Assembly (NCBI RefSeq): GCF_035668035.1
Contig: NZ_JAYMYJ010000043.1
Location: 35,542 to 99,541, forward strand
From: Thiothrix phosphatis
Lineage (GTDB): Bacteria; Pseudomonadota; Gammaproteobacteria; Thiotrichales; Thiotrichaceae
Reading direction: 5' to 3'
Length of the DNA stretch: 64,000 bases
Shown here: in pieces, positions 7,547-15,207 of the stretch
Layout: each line of letters starts with the position of its first letter
How positions within the stretch are numbered: position 1 is the stretch's first letter
Made by a program: the position numbers and the translations under genes
Notes under the pieces: model-generated
Seen by the model: the letters and a program-made list of their open reading frames with translations, nothing else
Database searches by the model: none
What the model was told of the DNA's origin: nothing

Positions 7547-9304
7547 TCAGGCCGCAGCCGCAGAAGCGACCGCAGCGTCGCCCTGACCGCAGGCATCCTC
7601 CACTACCGGCGCTGAAGCGCAACGCTCCAGCACATCAAGCAAATCCTGCACATTGAAAGGCTTGCTAAGGAAATCATCCATCCCCGCCTGCAAACATTTC
7701 TCGCGGTCGCTGCTCATGGCGTTGGCAGTCAACGCGATAATTGGGGTACGCCCGCCAGCCAACTGCTCCTGCTGGCGAATTTGCTGCGTGGCTTCCAATC
7801 CATCCATGACCGGCATTTGCACATCCATCAGGATAACGTCCGGCTTTTTACTGATCCAACTATCCAGCGCGACGCGGCCATTTTCCGCCACCGTCACTTG
7901 GTGACCAACCTTGTTGAGCAGACGCACCGCCAGCATCCTGTTGACGGCGTTGTCCTCCGCCAACAGGATGTCAAGTGGCCGCGCCGCCTGCGCCAATACA
8001 TGGCGCCTTCCCTCCGGTGGCGGGGTTTGCGCCTGGACAGTTTTCTGGAACGGCGCGCTGAAATGAAAAATGCTGCCATTGCCAGGGTCACTTTCCACCA
8101 GCAATTTCCCACCCATCATGCCAATCAGTTGGGATGAAATCGCCAGGCCCAGCCCGGTGCCGCCATAGCGGCGGCTGATGGAATTGTCCGCCTGCTGGAA
8201 AGGCTGGAAGATCGCGGCCTGCTTCTCCAATGGAATGCCAATGCCGGTATCCCGCACGGCGAACAGCAGGCAAACCTGCCCTTCCGGCGCACCGCTTTGC
8301 TGGGTAATGGAAACATTCACCTCCCCGCTTTCCGTAAACTTGATCGCATTCCCAACCAAGTTGATCATGATCTGCCGCAGACGGCCTGCATCACCATCCA
8401 GCGTATCCGGCACATTCGGCGCAACCTCCCAATGGAAGGCCAGCGACTTTTCCTGCGCCCGCACCGCCAATGGCACAAACGTGTCCCGCACCAAATCCCG
8501 CAGCCGCAAAGGCGCCACGGCAAGCGTCAACGTCCCCGCCTCAATGCGTGAGAAATCAAGGATTTCATTGATAATGTCCAACAGCGCATTGGAGGAGGAG
8601 CGGATCATGGTGAGGTACTCCCGCTGCGAAGACGAAACCTCGCTGTACAGCATCAGATCCGTCAAGCCGATCACCCCATTCATGGGGGTGCGGATTTCAT
8701 GGCTGATCATCGCCAGAAAATCGCTTTTGGCCTTGCTGGCCTGTTCAGCAATTTCCTTCGCCTGCAAAGCGTCCCGGTGCGCCTGTTCAGCCGCCTCCTT
8801 GGCCTGCAACGCCTCCTTGCGGGCAATTTCCACATAGGCATGCTGCTGGCAGGCCAGGCAAGCCGTTTCCAACCGCTGCAACACGGGAACCAACGCCAGC
8901 AAATGTGAATATGGCAAAGGTGGGTTGCGTTGCAGCGCCAGCAAGCCACTGGAACCTATCGGCAAGAAATGGAAGCAGGATTCCTGCACTTGGATGACAT
9001 CCTCCAACTGCTTGACCCGCCAACCATCGGCGGCAATCGCCTGCAAACGGCCCGCCACTTCCGGCCAACGTTCAGCCAGCGGCGCATTCAACGCCGGATA
9101 GCTGTAACACGGCTCCAGTTCCCCGCACACTGCCACATCCCCGGTGTGCAGCCAGATATAGCCGCTGCGGCAGTTCAACAATTTAAGGGCGGGCGGCAGA
9201 AACTTGCGCAACATGCCCCGCAAATCCAGGTCTTTCCCAACCAACAACGCCAACGCATACTGGATTGAAACCAACTCAAAGGTGGAATTCATTTCGCCAT
9301 TCAT
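7547..9304 (-). CDS. soluble hybrid sensor histidine kinase (HisKA-HATPase-REC)
   Basis: 585 residues without membrane segments. Order: an uncharacterised GAF-like N-terminal region (about 1-155), an Ala/Glu/Lys/Gln-rich coiled-coil linker (about 158-195), HisKA with the H-box MISHEIRTPMNG (phosphoacceptor His202), HATPase with N-box INLVGNAIKF, G1 RDTGIGIP and G2 GGTGLGLAIS, then a receiver domain (about 444-560) with phosphoacceptor Asp494 in ILMDVQMP. No DNA-binding output or HPt domain is present, so a separate partner is needed. The start overlaps the stop of the FIST gene by 4 nt (ATGA), implying translational coupling and a shared signal. Confidence 0.93.
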   Translation of the reverse strand: MNGEMNSTFELVSIQYALALLVGKDLDLRGMLRKFLPPALKLLNCRSGYIWLHTGDVAVCGELEPCYSYPALNAPLAERWPEVAGRLQAIAADGWRVKQLEDVIQVQESCFHFLPIGSSGLLALQRNPPLPYSHLLALVPVLQRLETACLACQQHAYVEIARKEALQAKEAAEQAHRDALQAKEIAEQASKAKSDFLAMISHEIRTPMNGVIGLTDLMLYSEVSSSQREYLTMIRSSSNALLDIINEILDFSRIEAGTLTLAVAPLRLRDLVRDTFVPLAVRAQEKSLAFHWEVAPNVPDTLDGDAGRLRQIMINLVGNAIKFTESGEVNVSITQQSGAPEGQVCLLFAVRDTGIGIPLEKQAAIFQPFQQADNSISRRYGGTGLGLAISSQLIGMMGGKLLVESDPGNGSIFHFSAPFQKTVQAQTPPPEGRRHVLAQAARPLDILLAEDNAVNRMLAVRLLNKVGHQVTVAENGRVALDSWISKKPDVILMDVQMPVMDGLEATQQIRQQEQLAGGRTPIIALTANAMSSDREKCLQAGMDDFLSKPFNVQDLLDVLERCASAPVVEDACGQGDAAVASAAAA

Positions 9305-10452
9305 GCAGCCACCCCTTCTTGCTCGGCCAAAACACCCAACACAATCGTTTTATTGAAGAATTCCAGACAAGCATTGCCTGCGTCGGCAATTTCACCCAGG
9401 GACAACACCCCCACCAGCGGGACGCCCTCCGGCAAGCGTGAGTGGATGTTGTGGATTTCCTCAGAAAAACGGCCTTGCAAGAAAAGCGTCCGGCTGATGC
9501 AGTCAAACAACAACGCCAGACTTGCAGAATGCGCCCTGGCCGTATCAAGTGCGCATTGCCGGGAAGCCTCCAACAGGTTTTCGTCCTCGCCCTTGAGGAT
9601 GTAAATCATATGGTTGGCTGGCACTTCCCCCACACACACCAAACACTCGCCCACATGGAGCAACGGGTCCCGCACGACGACATCGCCTTTCAGCCTATCC
9701 AGGCCAAACGGGTAAGCTTTGGCAAGGTCAAAAAAAGCGGTCGTATTGAAACGCTTGCCACTGTCAGCCTCCACCACCTCACGGTAGACCTCGAACGCAG
9801 GCCGGTAATCCAGCGTGACAATGGTGTTGTCATGCGCCCCCGTGACGAAAAACGGCCCGGCGAATTTGTGCCAGCCATGCCTGATGCCAACACTGACAGG
9901 CAAATCGAGCACCGTAATTTGGGCGCAATCTTTCAATAGGCCCTGATTGCTGAACAGGCAGGGCTTTTGCTCGAAACTCAAGGAACCAGCCCCACCGCCG
10001 ACATATTGGCAACCATCCCCCATCACCTCATAAAGGCTTTCCAGCAGTGCGGAAATGCGCTTGCTCAAGCCATCAACCAAGGTGACCAAAGCAGAACCTT
10101 GCGGAATGTCAGCAGCCAAATCCTGGGTTTGCAGCAGGTAATCCTCATCGGGATCGGACAGCCGCTCAACATAATGGACACTGGCCGCAACAGGCAGCCC
10201 ACACACGACGCTGCCTTGTTCCAACTTCCGCTCGCCCACCACGATTTGCGGAAAGATGCCGCCAAACACCGGAACCGGCGTATTGCGCAGACGCTCATCC
10301 AATTGCAAGGGGGAAAAGGCATTGGCGTCACAGGCCAACAACAGCAGGCTTTGCGCCCCGGCATTGATGGCTGCACCGATGTGCTGGAACAAACCATCAC
10401 AGCTACCCGTGTCATCGACATATATCTGGGGGGACGTGAGTGTTGTAATCAT
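9301..10452 (-). CDS. FIST N/FIST C domain sensor protein
   Basis: 383-residue cytosolic protein with FIST_N (about 25-220; SLLLLACDANAF, VFGGIFPQIV, YVGGGAGSLSFEQKPCLFSN) and FIST_C (about 225-360; YREVVEADSG, RDPLLHVGECLVCVGEVP, LALLFDCISRTLFL). FIST domains are proposed small-ligand sensors associated with signal-transduction proteins. It directly precedes and overlaps a hybrid kinase gene, so it probably supplies the input for that kinase. The ligand is unknown. A hairpin overlapping the ribosome-binding region lies just upstream. Confidence 0.9.
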   Translation of the reverse strand: MITTLTSPQIYVDDTGSCDGLFQHIGAAINAGAQSLLLLACDANAFSPLQLDERLRNTPVPVFGGIFPQIVVGERKLEQGSVVCGLPVAASVHYVERLSDPDEDYLLQTQDLAADIPQGSALVTLVDGLSKRISALLESLYEVMGDGCQYVGGGAGSLSFEQKPCLFSNQGLLKDCAQITVLDLPVSVGIRHGWHKFAGPFFVTGAHDNTIVTLDYRPAFEVYREVVEADSGKRFNTTAFFDLAKAYPFGLDRLKGDVVVRDPLLHVGECLVCVGEVPANHMIYILKGEDENLLEASRQCALDTARAHSASLALLFDCISRTLFLQGRFSEEIHNIHSRLPEGVPLVGVLSLGEIADAGNACLEFFNKTIVLGVLAEQEGVAA

Positions 10453-10454
10453 TT

Positions 10455-10496
10455 TCCAACCGTCTTTAAATTTTTGTTATTACTAGAAAGGTTGGA
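10455..10496 (-). promoter_or_regulatory. inverted repeat in the FIST gene leader
   Basis: Arms TCCAACC (10455-10461) and GGTTGGA (10490-10496) with a 28-nt AT-rich spacer, immediately upstream of the FIST start at 10452. On the minus strand the start-proximal arm GGTTGGA contains the only Shine-Dalgarno-like GGA before the ATG, so pairing would occlude it. It could equally be a DNA operator. Confidence 0.4.
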
Positions 10497-10571
10497 TTAC
10501 AGTCTACGCAACAATGCTGTCTTATAAAAGTGGCAAATGACACGCGGCGCAGAAATTGTAGAACATTTCCA

Positions 10572-10687
10572 CGCCGCCAACGTATGCTTGTGCGTCAGCG
10601 CAAATCCGCCGCCAACGTATGCTTGTGCGTCAGCGCAAATCCGCCGCCAACGTATGCTTGTGCGTCAGCGCAAATCCGCCGCCAACG
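10572..10687. repeat. 35-bp tandem direct repeat, three perfect copies plus a partial fourth
   Basis: Copies at 10572-10606, 10607-10641 and 10642-10676 are identical; 10677-10687 repeats the first 11 bases. Each plus-strand unit starts CGCCGCCAACGTATGC and ends GCGCAAATC. On the minus strand the unit contains the last codons and the stop of the DUF3501 gene, so two further copies of that gene end lie downstream of the real stop at 10665. Identity of the copies points to recent slippage or duplication. Confidence 0.95.
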
Positions 10688-11270
10688 AATCACGGACAGC
10701 CGCCGACACCTCCACCTCATAAGCATAGTGAGGGTGCGCAACCCCCATATGCAGCGGCGAACGGTCACGCGCCGCCACCGCCATATCCGGGGTCAGCTCA
10801 AAGCGCAGGAAATGCACGGAAGAGGTTTTTTCATCCGTTTCCCGCGCCAAATCCTCATTGGCGATCGGGAAAACCTTATCGAAACCTTCCACCTGCACCC
10901 AAACCTTTTTCTCAATGCCGATCAGCTTCGACAGCTGCTGCTTGCGCTCATCCACATCCGGAAACTCCACCATGAACGTGGCTTTCCAGTTGGAGCCATC
11001 CGGAATCAACGGATTGTAGGCTTCCAACTCCTCTTCAATCCCCGCCGCCTCGAAAATCTTTTCGATGCGCAGCATTTCCTGAATCTGGTACTGCATGGTC
11101 AGGCGGTCTTCGAAATACAGGGTCGCATTCGGGCCAATATGCACCTTGCGGCTGGCCTTATGCGCAATCACCTTCTCGCGGAACGCCTTACGCTCCACCG
11201 CATACTGCTCCAGACCCATCAAGTCTGCGCGTGTCAGTTTGTCCATTTCCTCATACTCCCGGGTTGTCAC
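10665..11270 (-). CDS. DUF3501 family protein
   Basis: 201-residue cytosolic protein of the DUF3501 family: MDKLTRADLMGLEQYAVER, HKASRKVHIGPNATLYFEDR, MQYQIQEMLRIEKIFEA, LIPDGSNWKATFMVEFPD and FLRFELTP. The function is not established. It overlaps the Fe-S protein gene by 4 nt and completes the recurrent trio rubrerythrin / CCG-domain Fe-S protein / DUF3501, suggesting a joint redox or peroxide-related role (inference). Met at 11270 gives the ATGA overlap; the internal MDKLTRADL is an alternative start. The 3' end of the gene forms part of a 35-bp tandem repeat. Confidence 0.85.
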   Translation of the reverse strand: MTTREYEEMDKLTRADLMGLEQYAVERKAFREKVIAHKASRKVHIGPNATLYFEDRLTMQYQIQEMLRIEKIFEAAGIEEELEAYNPLIPDGSNWKATFMVEFPDVDERKQQLSKLIGIEKKVWVQVEGFDKVFPIANEDLARETDEKTSSVHFLRFELTPDMAVAARDRSPLHMGVAHPHYAYEVEVSAAVRDSLAADLR

Positions 11271-12610
11271 AACCCATAAGCAATCCGCAACATGGTCAAT
11301 GGATGGGTAGGCTCCTGCGCGCCGTCACCCAGGCCATTTTCAATCTGATGCCCCGCCATCGGGCAGTCACTGCCATAGTAATCCGGCTTGGCCTGATTGA
11401 CCTTGGTGACAATAGGGCGGCAGATTTTCATTGAAATAGTGTGGAACTCGCTTTTCACCGCATACGTGCCGTCATGCCCGGAACAGCGCTCCAACAACTC
11501 CACCTTGGTGCCAGGAACCAGCTCCAGCAGTTCGCGGGTTTTATAACCGATATTCTGCACGCGGATGTGGCAAGCCGTATGATAATTAACCTTGCCCAAC
11601 GGTTTAGTGAAATTGGTGTTGAGCTTGCCTTCCTTGTGGCGCAGCATCAGGTACTCAAACGGATCAAAGATACGCCCTTTCACCGTCTGCACATCGGCAT
11701 CATCCGGGAACATCAACGGCAATTCCTGCTTGAACATCAACACACAGGACGGCACTGGCCCGACAATATCCCAACCATCATTGACAAGCTTCATCATTGC
11801 CGGAATGTTGACTTCCTTGGCGTTCGCCACCGCCTCCAAATCACCCAGCTCCAACTTGGGCATGCCGCAACACTGCTCCTTGTCCAGCAACGTGACCGGA
11901 ATGCCGTTGTGCTCAAACACCTTGCGCAGGTCTTCGACGATATGCGGCTCGTTATAGTTGCCATAGCAGGTGGCGAAAAGAGCAACCTTGCCGGTCGTGC
12001 GCCCTACCGGAACCGCTTTGGCGGCATCCAGCGTCTTATGGCGGGCAACGCGGTCACGCCCCTTATCGCTATGATAGCTTGGAATCTTGGCGTCCGGATG
12101 CACGCCCAGCACTTTGTCCAATTGCGCCCGGAAGGCCGGATGCTGGTTGACTTTATTGACCACATCCGCAACCACCGGAATCCCGGCCAGCTTGCCGACC
12201 ATATCGGTGGAACTCAGCACCTTGTCGCGGAATTTGACATCGCCCTTTTTGAACTTCACCGCCTTGGCGCGCAGCATCAGATGCGGGAAATCGATGTTCC
12301 AATCATGCGGCGGAATATACGGGCACTTTGTCATGTAACACAAATCGCAGAGATAACAGTGATCCACGATCTGCCAATAATCTTCTTTCTTGACCCCATC
12401 CACCTCCATGCTCTCGGAATTGTCAACGAGGTCAAACAGTGTGGGGAAGGAGTTACACAGGCTGACGCAACGGCGGCAACCATGGCACAGGTCGAAGACG
12501 CGCTCCATTTCCTTGAGGACGGCTTCTTCGTTGTAGAATTCGGGATTTTTCCAGTCGAGCGGATGACGGGTGGGGGCTTCGAGGCTGCCTTCGCGTTTCG
12601 GGGTTGCCAT
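11267..12610 (-). CDS. 4Fe-4S / CCG-domain oxidoreductase subunit (HdrD/GlpC-like)
   Basis: 447 residues. The N-terminal half has two 4Fe-4S motifs, CHGCRRCVSLC and CYLCDLCYMTKC. The C-terminal half has two Cys-rich CCG domains, with CCGMPKLELGD and a second group HTACHIR ... ERCSGHDG, as in heterodisulfide reductase HdrD and glycerol-3-phosphate dehydrogenase GlpC. It probably passes electrons between a cytosolic donor and an acceptor. The natural partner is unknown; the downstream DUF3501 and upstream rubrerythrin genes suggest electron supply to a rubrerythrin-based peroxide reduction system. No membrane helices are evident. Confidence 0.85.
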   Translation of the reverse strand: MATPKREGSLEAPTRHPLDWKNPEFYNEEAVLKEMERVFDLCHGCRRCVSLCNSFPTLFDLVDNSESMEVDGVKKEDYWQIVDHCYLCDLCYMTKCPYIPPHDWNIDFPHLMLRAKAVKFKKGDVKFRDKVLSSTDMVGKLAGIPVVADVVNKVNQHPAFRAQLDKVLGVHPDAKIPSYHSDKGRDRVARHKTLDAAKAVPVGRTTGKVALFATCYGNYNEPHIVEDLRKVFEHNGIPVTLLDKEQCCGMPKLELGDLEAVANAKEVNIPAMMKLVNDGWDIVGPVPSCVLMFKQELPLMFPDDADVQTVKGRIFDPFEYLMLRHKEGKLNTNFTKPLGKVNYHTACHIRVQNIGYKTRELLELVPGTKVELLERCSGHDGTYAVKSEFHTISMKICRPIVTKVNQAKPDYYGSDCPMAGHQIENGLGDGAQEPTHPLTMLRIAYGL

Positions 12611-12635
12611 TTGTTATTCTCCGTAACAACAGGAC

Positions 12636-12662
12636 AAAGGGGTGAATATCATCCACCCCTTT
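12636..12662. other. intercistronic hairpin between rubrerythrin and Fe-S genes
   Basis: 9-bp perfect stem AAAGGGGTG (12636-12644) / CACCCCTTT (12654-12662), 9-nt loop. The T-run follows the stem on the plus strand rather than in the direction of the operon, so on the minus strand it is more likely an mRNA stabiliser or processing/attenuation element than a full terminator. Confidence 0.6.
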
Positions 12663-12672
12663 TTGGGAAGCA

Positions 12673-13092
12673 TCAAGCGTCCAGACTGTCCAGCGCTTTC
12701 TGGAAACGGTTGGCGTGGGAACGTTCAGCCTTGGCCAAGGTTTCAAACCAGTCGGCGATTTCATCGAAGCCTTCATCACGCGCTTCTTTCGCCATGCCTG
12801 GATACATGTCGGTGTATTCATGGGTTTCGCCTGCGATGGCCGCACGCAGGTTATCGGAAGTGGCACCGATCGGCAGGCCAGTGGCAGGGTCACCCGCAGC
12901 TTCCAAATACTCCAAATGACCGTGGGCGTGGCCGGTTTCACCTTCGGCAGTGGAACGGAAAACAGTCGACACGTCGTTGTAGCCTTCTACATCAGCCTTG
13001 GCTGCGAAATACAGGTAACGGCGGTTTGCCTGGGATTCACCTGCAAATGCGGCTTTCAGGTTGCCCTCGGTTTTACTTCCCTTCAGTTCCAT
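12673..13092 (-). CDS. rubrerythrin (ferritin-like di-iron domain only)
   Basis: Di-iron protein that reduces hydrogen peroxide in low-oxygen organisms. 139 residues with two ferritin-like motif pairs: FAGESQANRRY and STAEGETGHAHGH in the first half, IAGETHEYTDMY and TLAKAERSHANRF in the second, supplying the Glu/His ligands. The C-terminal rubredoxin domain of classical rubrerythrins is missing, so electrons must come from another protein; the downstream Fe-S protein is the obvious candidate (inference). A promoter with a palindrome near its expected start site precedes the gene. Confidence 0.92.
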   Translation of the reverse strand: MELKGSKTEGNLKAAFAGESQANRRYLYFAAKADVEGYNDVSTVFRSTAEGETGHAHGHLEYLEAAGDPATGLPIGATSDNLRAAIAGETHEYTDMYPGMAKEARDEGFDEIADWFETLAKAERSHANRFQKALDSLDA

Positions 13093-13123
13093 GGATGGAC
13101 TCCTCGGTTGTGTGGTTGATTAA

Positions 13124-13170
13124 ACTGATCAGTGCGTTGTACTCTAAGCAAAAGTACGACGCCCTGCCAA
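13124..13170 (-). promoter_or_regulatory. promoter and palindrome upstream of the rubrerythrin operon
   Basis: Minus strand: -35 TTGGCA (13170-13165), 18-nt spacer, -10 TAGAGT (13146-13141). The 10-bp palindrome ACTGATCAGT (13124-13133) falls at about +1 to +10, a classical repressor position. The regulator is unknown. Confidence 0.45.
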
Positions 13171-13237
13171 TCGTATATTTTGAACGTTTCATTCGATTTT
13201 AACAAATACGCTGTTTTGTTTCTAAGGAGAGGTATTA

Positions 13238-13882
13238 ATGAAAGCTGCCGCAGCCCTATACACGGTCGCCTCGGTTGCAGTGTTGGTTTTGATGATTATG
13301 CGCCCACCGGTGGAAGTATCCACATCGGCAGAAGCGGCTCCCGCACAATCAACCCCCACCGCAACACCAACTAACCAGACTCCCCAAGCAAGCAGTGCAA
13401 CACCTGCCGCTCCAACCGCCGATAATGCCACCCCGCCTGAAAGCGCGGCAGCAGCACCGGTTGCAGCCCCATCCGCCAATATCCCTGCGCCTGAAACCAC
13501 TGCCACGACGCCAGCGCCAGCAACAGCCCCTGCGCCTGAAACCACAGCCACAGCCACAACGCCAGCGCCAACCCCTGCACCTGAAACCGCTGCCACAACG
13601 CCAGCACCGACAACTCCAGCAGCTCCACCCACCAATGCCCCCGAGCCTGAAACCTTAGCCGCACCGCCCCCTCCAGGGCAAGCACCTGCTGCGCCAACGC
13701 CGGAACCCGCCCCAACGGAGCCAACAGCCCCCGCGCCAGCAGCCCCAGAGCCAGCATCAGCCCCGATAGCGCCAACAGCGCCTGCGCCAATTCCAGCACC
13801 ACCACCGTTCCCATCAGTCAATTCTGACCAAACAACGCCCACACCCACCGGACAACCACCCACACCGGAAGAAAAAAAATGA
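13238..13882 (+). CDS. membrane-anchored Pro/Ala/Thr-rich low-complexity protein
   Basis: 214 residues. A short N-terminal hydrophobic segment (about 3-21, AAAALYTVASVAVLVLMIM) acts as signal or anchor; the rest is Pro/Ala/Thr/Glu-rich with recurring PAPETTATTPAP-like units. It is preceded by a strong Shine-Dalgarno (AAGGAG), which favours this frame over the open Gly/Ala/Val frame on the other strand. No catalytic domain. Such stretches serve as periplasmic or cell-wall spanning spacers; the function here is unknown. The repeats will make the length variable between strains. Confidence 0.65.
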   Translation: MKAAAALYTVASVAVLVLMIMRPPVEVSTSAEAAPAQSTPTATPTNQTPQASSATPAAPTADNATPPESAAAAPVAAPSANIPAPETTATTPAPATAPAPETTATATTPAPTPAPETAATTPAPTTPAAPPTNAPEPETLAAPPPPGQAPAAPTPEPAPTEPTAPAPAAPEPASAPIAPTAPAPIPAPPPFPSVNSDQTTPTPTGQPPTPEEKK

Positions 13883-14274
13883 ACTCAGGATCATATTTCC
13901 TTCTGGGTTAAGAACATCCAATGCCATGCCTAGTCACAGATGCAGACAGGCTGTGGCGTTGAAACTTGCGCCGCCATCCGGAACGTCAGATTATCACACT
14001 GAATGATGGCGGCCATGATTACTGAATAGCCCCGCGGCTGCGTCTTCATCACGCATTGCCGGAGTATCCATATGGATTGGACAGATGCTTCCGCCCGTAA
14101 AAGAAGGGATAAGTTTGGTTGCAAAGGATGGGCAACTATACCCATGCGGGCACATTGGACTGAGTTGGCGCTCCGAAGCGAAAAGGCAGCATATCGGCGA
14201 CCCAACAACTTCAACTCAAAGGCCGAAAAACAACCGCTATTGTGTGCAGTAACAAGCCCTAAACAGACAAACAT
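13883..14274. other. intergenic region without a recognised gene
   Basis: About 390 bases between the Pro-rich gene and the terminator before the NlpC/P60 gene. Open frames exist on both strands (minus 13930-14274, plus 14072-14380) but none has a convincing ribosome site or recognisable domain. It may hold a degraded gene or a small RNA; I see nothing decisive. Confidence 0.4.
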
Positions 14275-14304
14275 AAAAAAGGCCGAAGATACGGCCTTTT
14301 TTTT
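14275..14304. terminator. bidirectional rho-independent terminator
   Basis: Stem with A-run plus GGCCG (14275-14285), loop AAGATA, CGGCC plus T-run (14292-14304). It has U-tracts on both strands. It ends the NlpC/P60 gene on the minus strand (stop at 14314) and could stop plus-strand transcription from the Pro-rich gene. Confidence 0.88.
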
Positions 14305-14313
14305 AGGAACTCA

Positions 14314-14904
14314 TCAAGAATACGCAGGCTTGCATGCACCTGGAATGCGCCCAAAGCCCACTAGCCTAGCGGCCCAATAGCCTTCCAGTTTTTCTGTGGT
14401 GATAGCCTTGCCCGCACGCGGTGCATGGACAAACTTACCATCGCCCAAGTAAATCCCCACATGCCCTACACGCCGTCCCCTAGTGCTGAAAAACACCAGG
14501 TCGCCTTTGGCGGCTTGTGTCTTCGAAACCCGGACAGAAGCGTCATACTGTTCGGCAGCAGTGCGTGGAATGGAAACACCAGCACCTTCACCGAAAGCAA
14601 ATTGGGTAAGGCCACTACAATCAAAACCAGTTTTAGGGCTCTCACCACCGAAGCGGTACATTTTGCCTTGCTGTTTCTGGGCGACCCATGCAGCGCGGTC
14701 AAGAAGGGTCACTTCCTTGCTGCTGTCAACCGGTATACGGCTTACCACAGGCTCCATATTTTTGGCATGCGCCAGCTGGACTTTATACTTGCCACTCTCT
14801 TCGGCATCCGAAGTTTTGACAGTTTCAGAGTTACACCCCGCCAGTAACAGCACCGCTGATCCCATCAAACACAGAACCAACGATTTCGCACTAACACTAC
14901 TCAT
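14314..14904 (-). CDS. NlpC/P60 family peptidoglycan endopeptidase, lipoprotein
   Basis: Outer-membrane-type lipoprotein that cleaves peptide stems of peptidoglycan. 196 residues with a lipobox LLAGC (lipidated Cys24) and a C-terminal NlpC/P60 domain (about 75-190). Catalytic Cys96 lies in TGFDCSGLTQFAF; the His is in GRRVGHVGIYLGDGKFVHAP. Related to Spr/NlpC enzymes. Monocistronic, with its own terminator and an unusual inverted repeat in the upstream region. Confidence 0.92.
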   Translation of the reverse strand: MSSVSAKSLVLCLMGSAVLLLAGCNSETVKTSDAEESGKYKVQLAHAKNMEPVVSRIPVDSSKEVTLLDRAAWVAQKQQGKMYRFGGESPKTGFDCSGLTQFAFGEGAGVSIPRTAAEQYDASVRVSKTQAAKGDLVFFSTRGRRVGHVGIYLGDGKFVHAPRAGKAITTEKLEGYWAARLVGFGRIPGACKPAYS

Positions 14905-15207
14905 ATCTAGTTTATAACCTTTTATTCATGTTCCAGTCAGAACGTTTCCCTTAACAGGACCCTAGTATATTCACTAAGCATACTAGGGAAGTAACGGGGA
15001 GAAGTTAACCGCATTTCTATTAAGGAAACAATATAAAAGAGTGACATTTAATCAATTCTTTCATTGAATGTTTCAATTGTTCTAACCACACCACTTTGTT
15101 GTTTAAGCAATACACTTTGAATTGTTATCTAATTTTTATTCCCAAAATAATCCAATCAAAAACTTTTAAAATATACCCGGCAACGGGATGATTTGATGCA
15201 CGCTGCC
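14905..15207. other. AT-rich intergenic region containing a 9-bp inverted repeat
   Basis: Upstream region of the NlpC/P60 gene and downstream of speD, clearly more AT-rich than the flanking genes. It contains the perfect inverted repeat CCCTAGTAT (14960-14968) / ATACTAGGG (14980-14988) with an 11-bp spacer, 56-84 bases before the NlpC/P60 start. No open frame worth calling. Confidence 0.6.

Noticed and set aside
10572..10687. Possible short CRISPR array
   Set aside because: The units are contiguous 35-bp tandem repeats without spacers and lie over a gene end.
12636..12662. Hairpin as full terminator of the rubrerythrin gene
   Set aside because: The U-tract is on the wrong strand for the operon; kept only as an mRNA structure.
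13222..13863. 213-codon Gly/Ala/Val-rich frame on the minus strand
   Set aside because: Product of the low-complexity plus-strand gene, which has the Shine-Dalgarno and signal anchor; the minus frame has neither.
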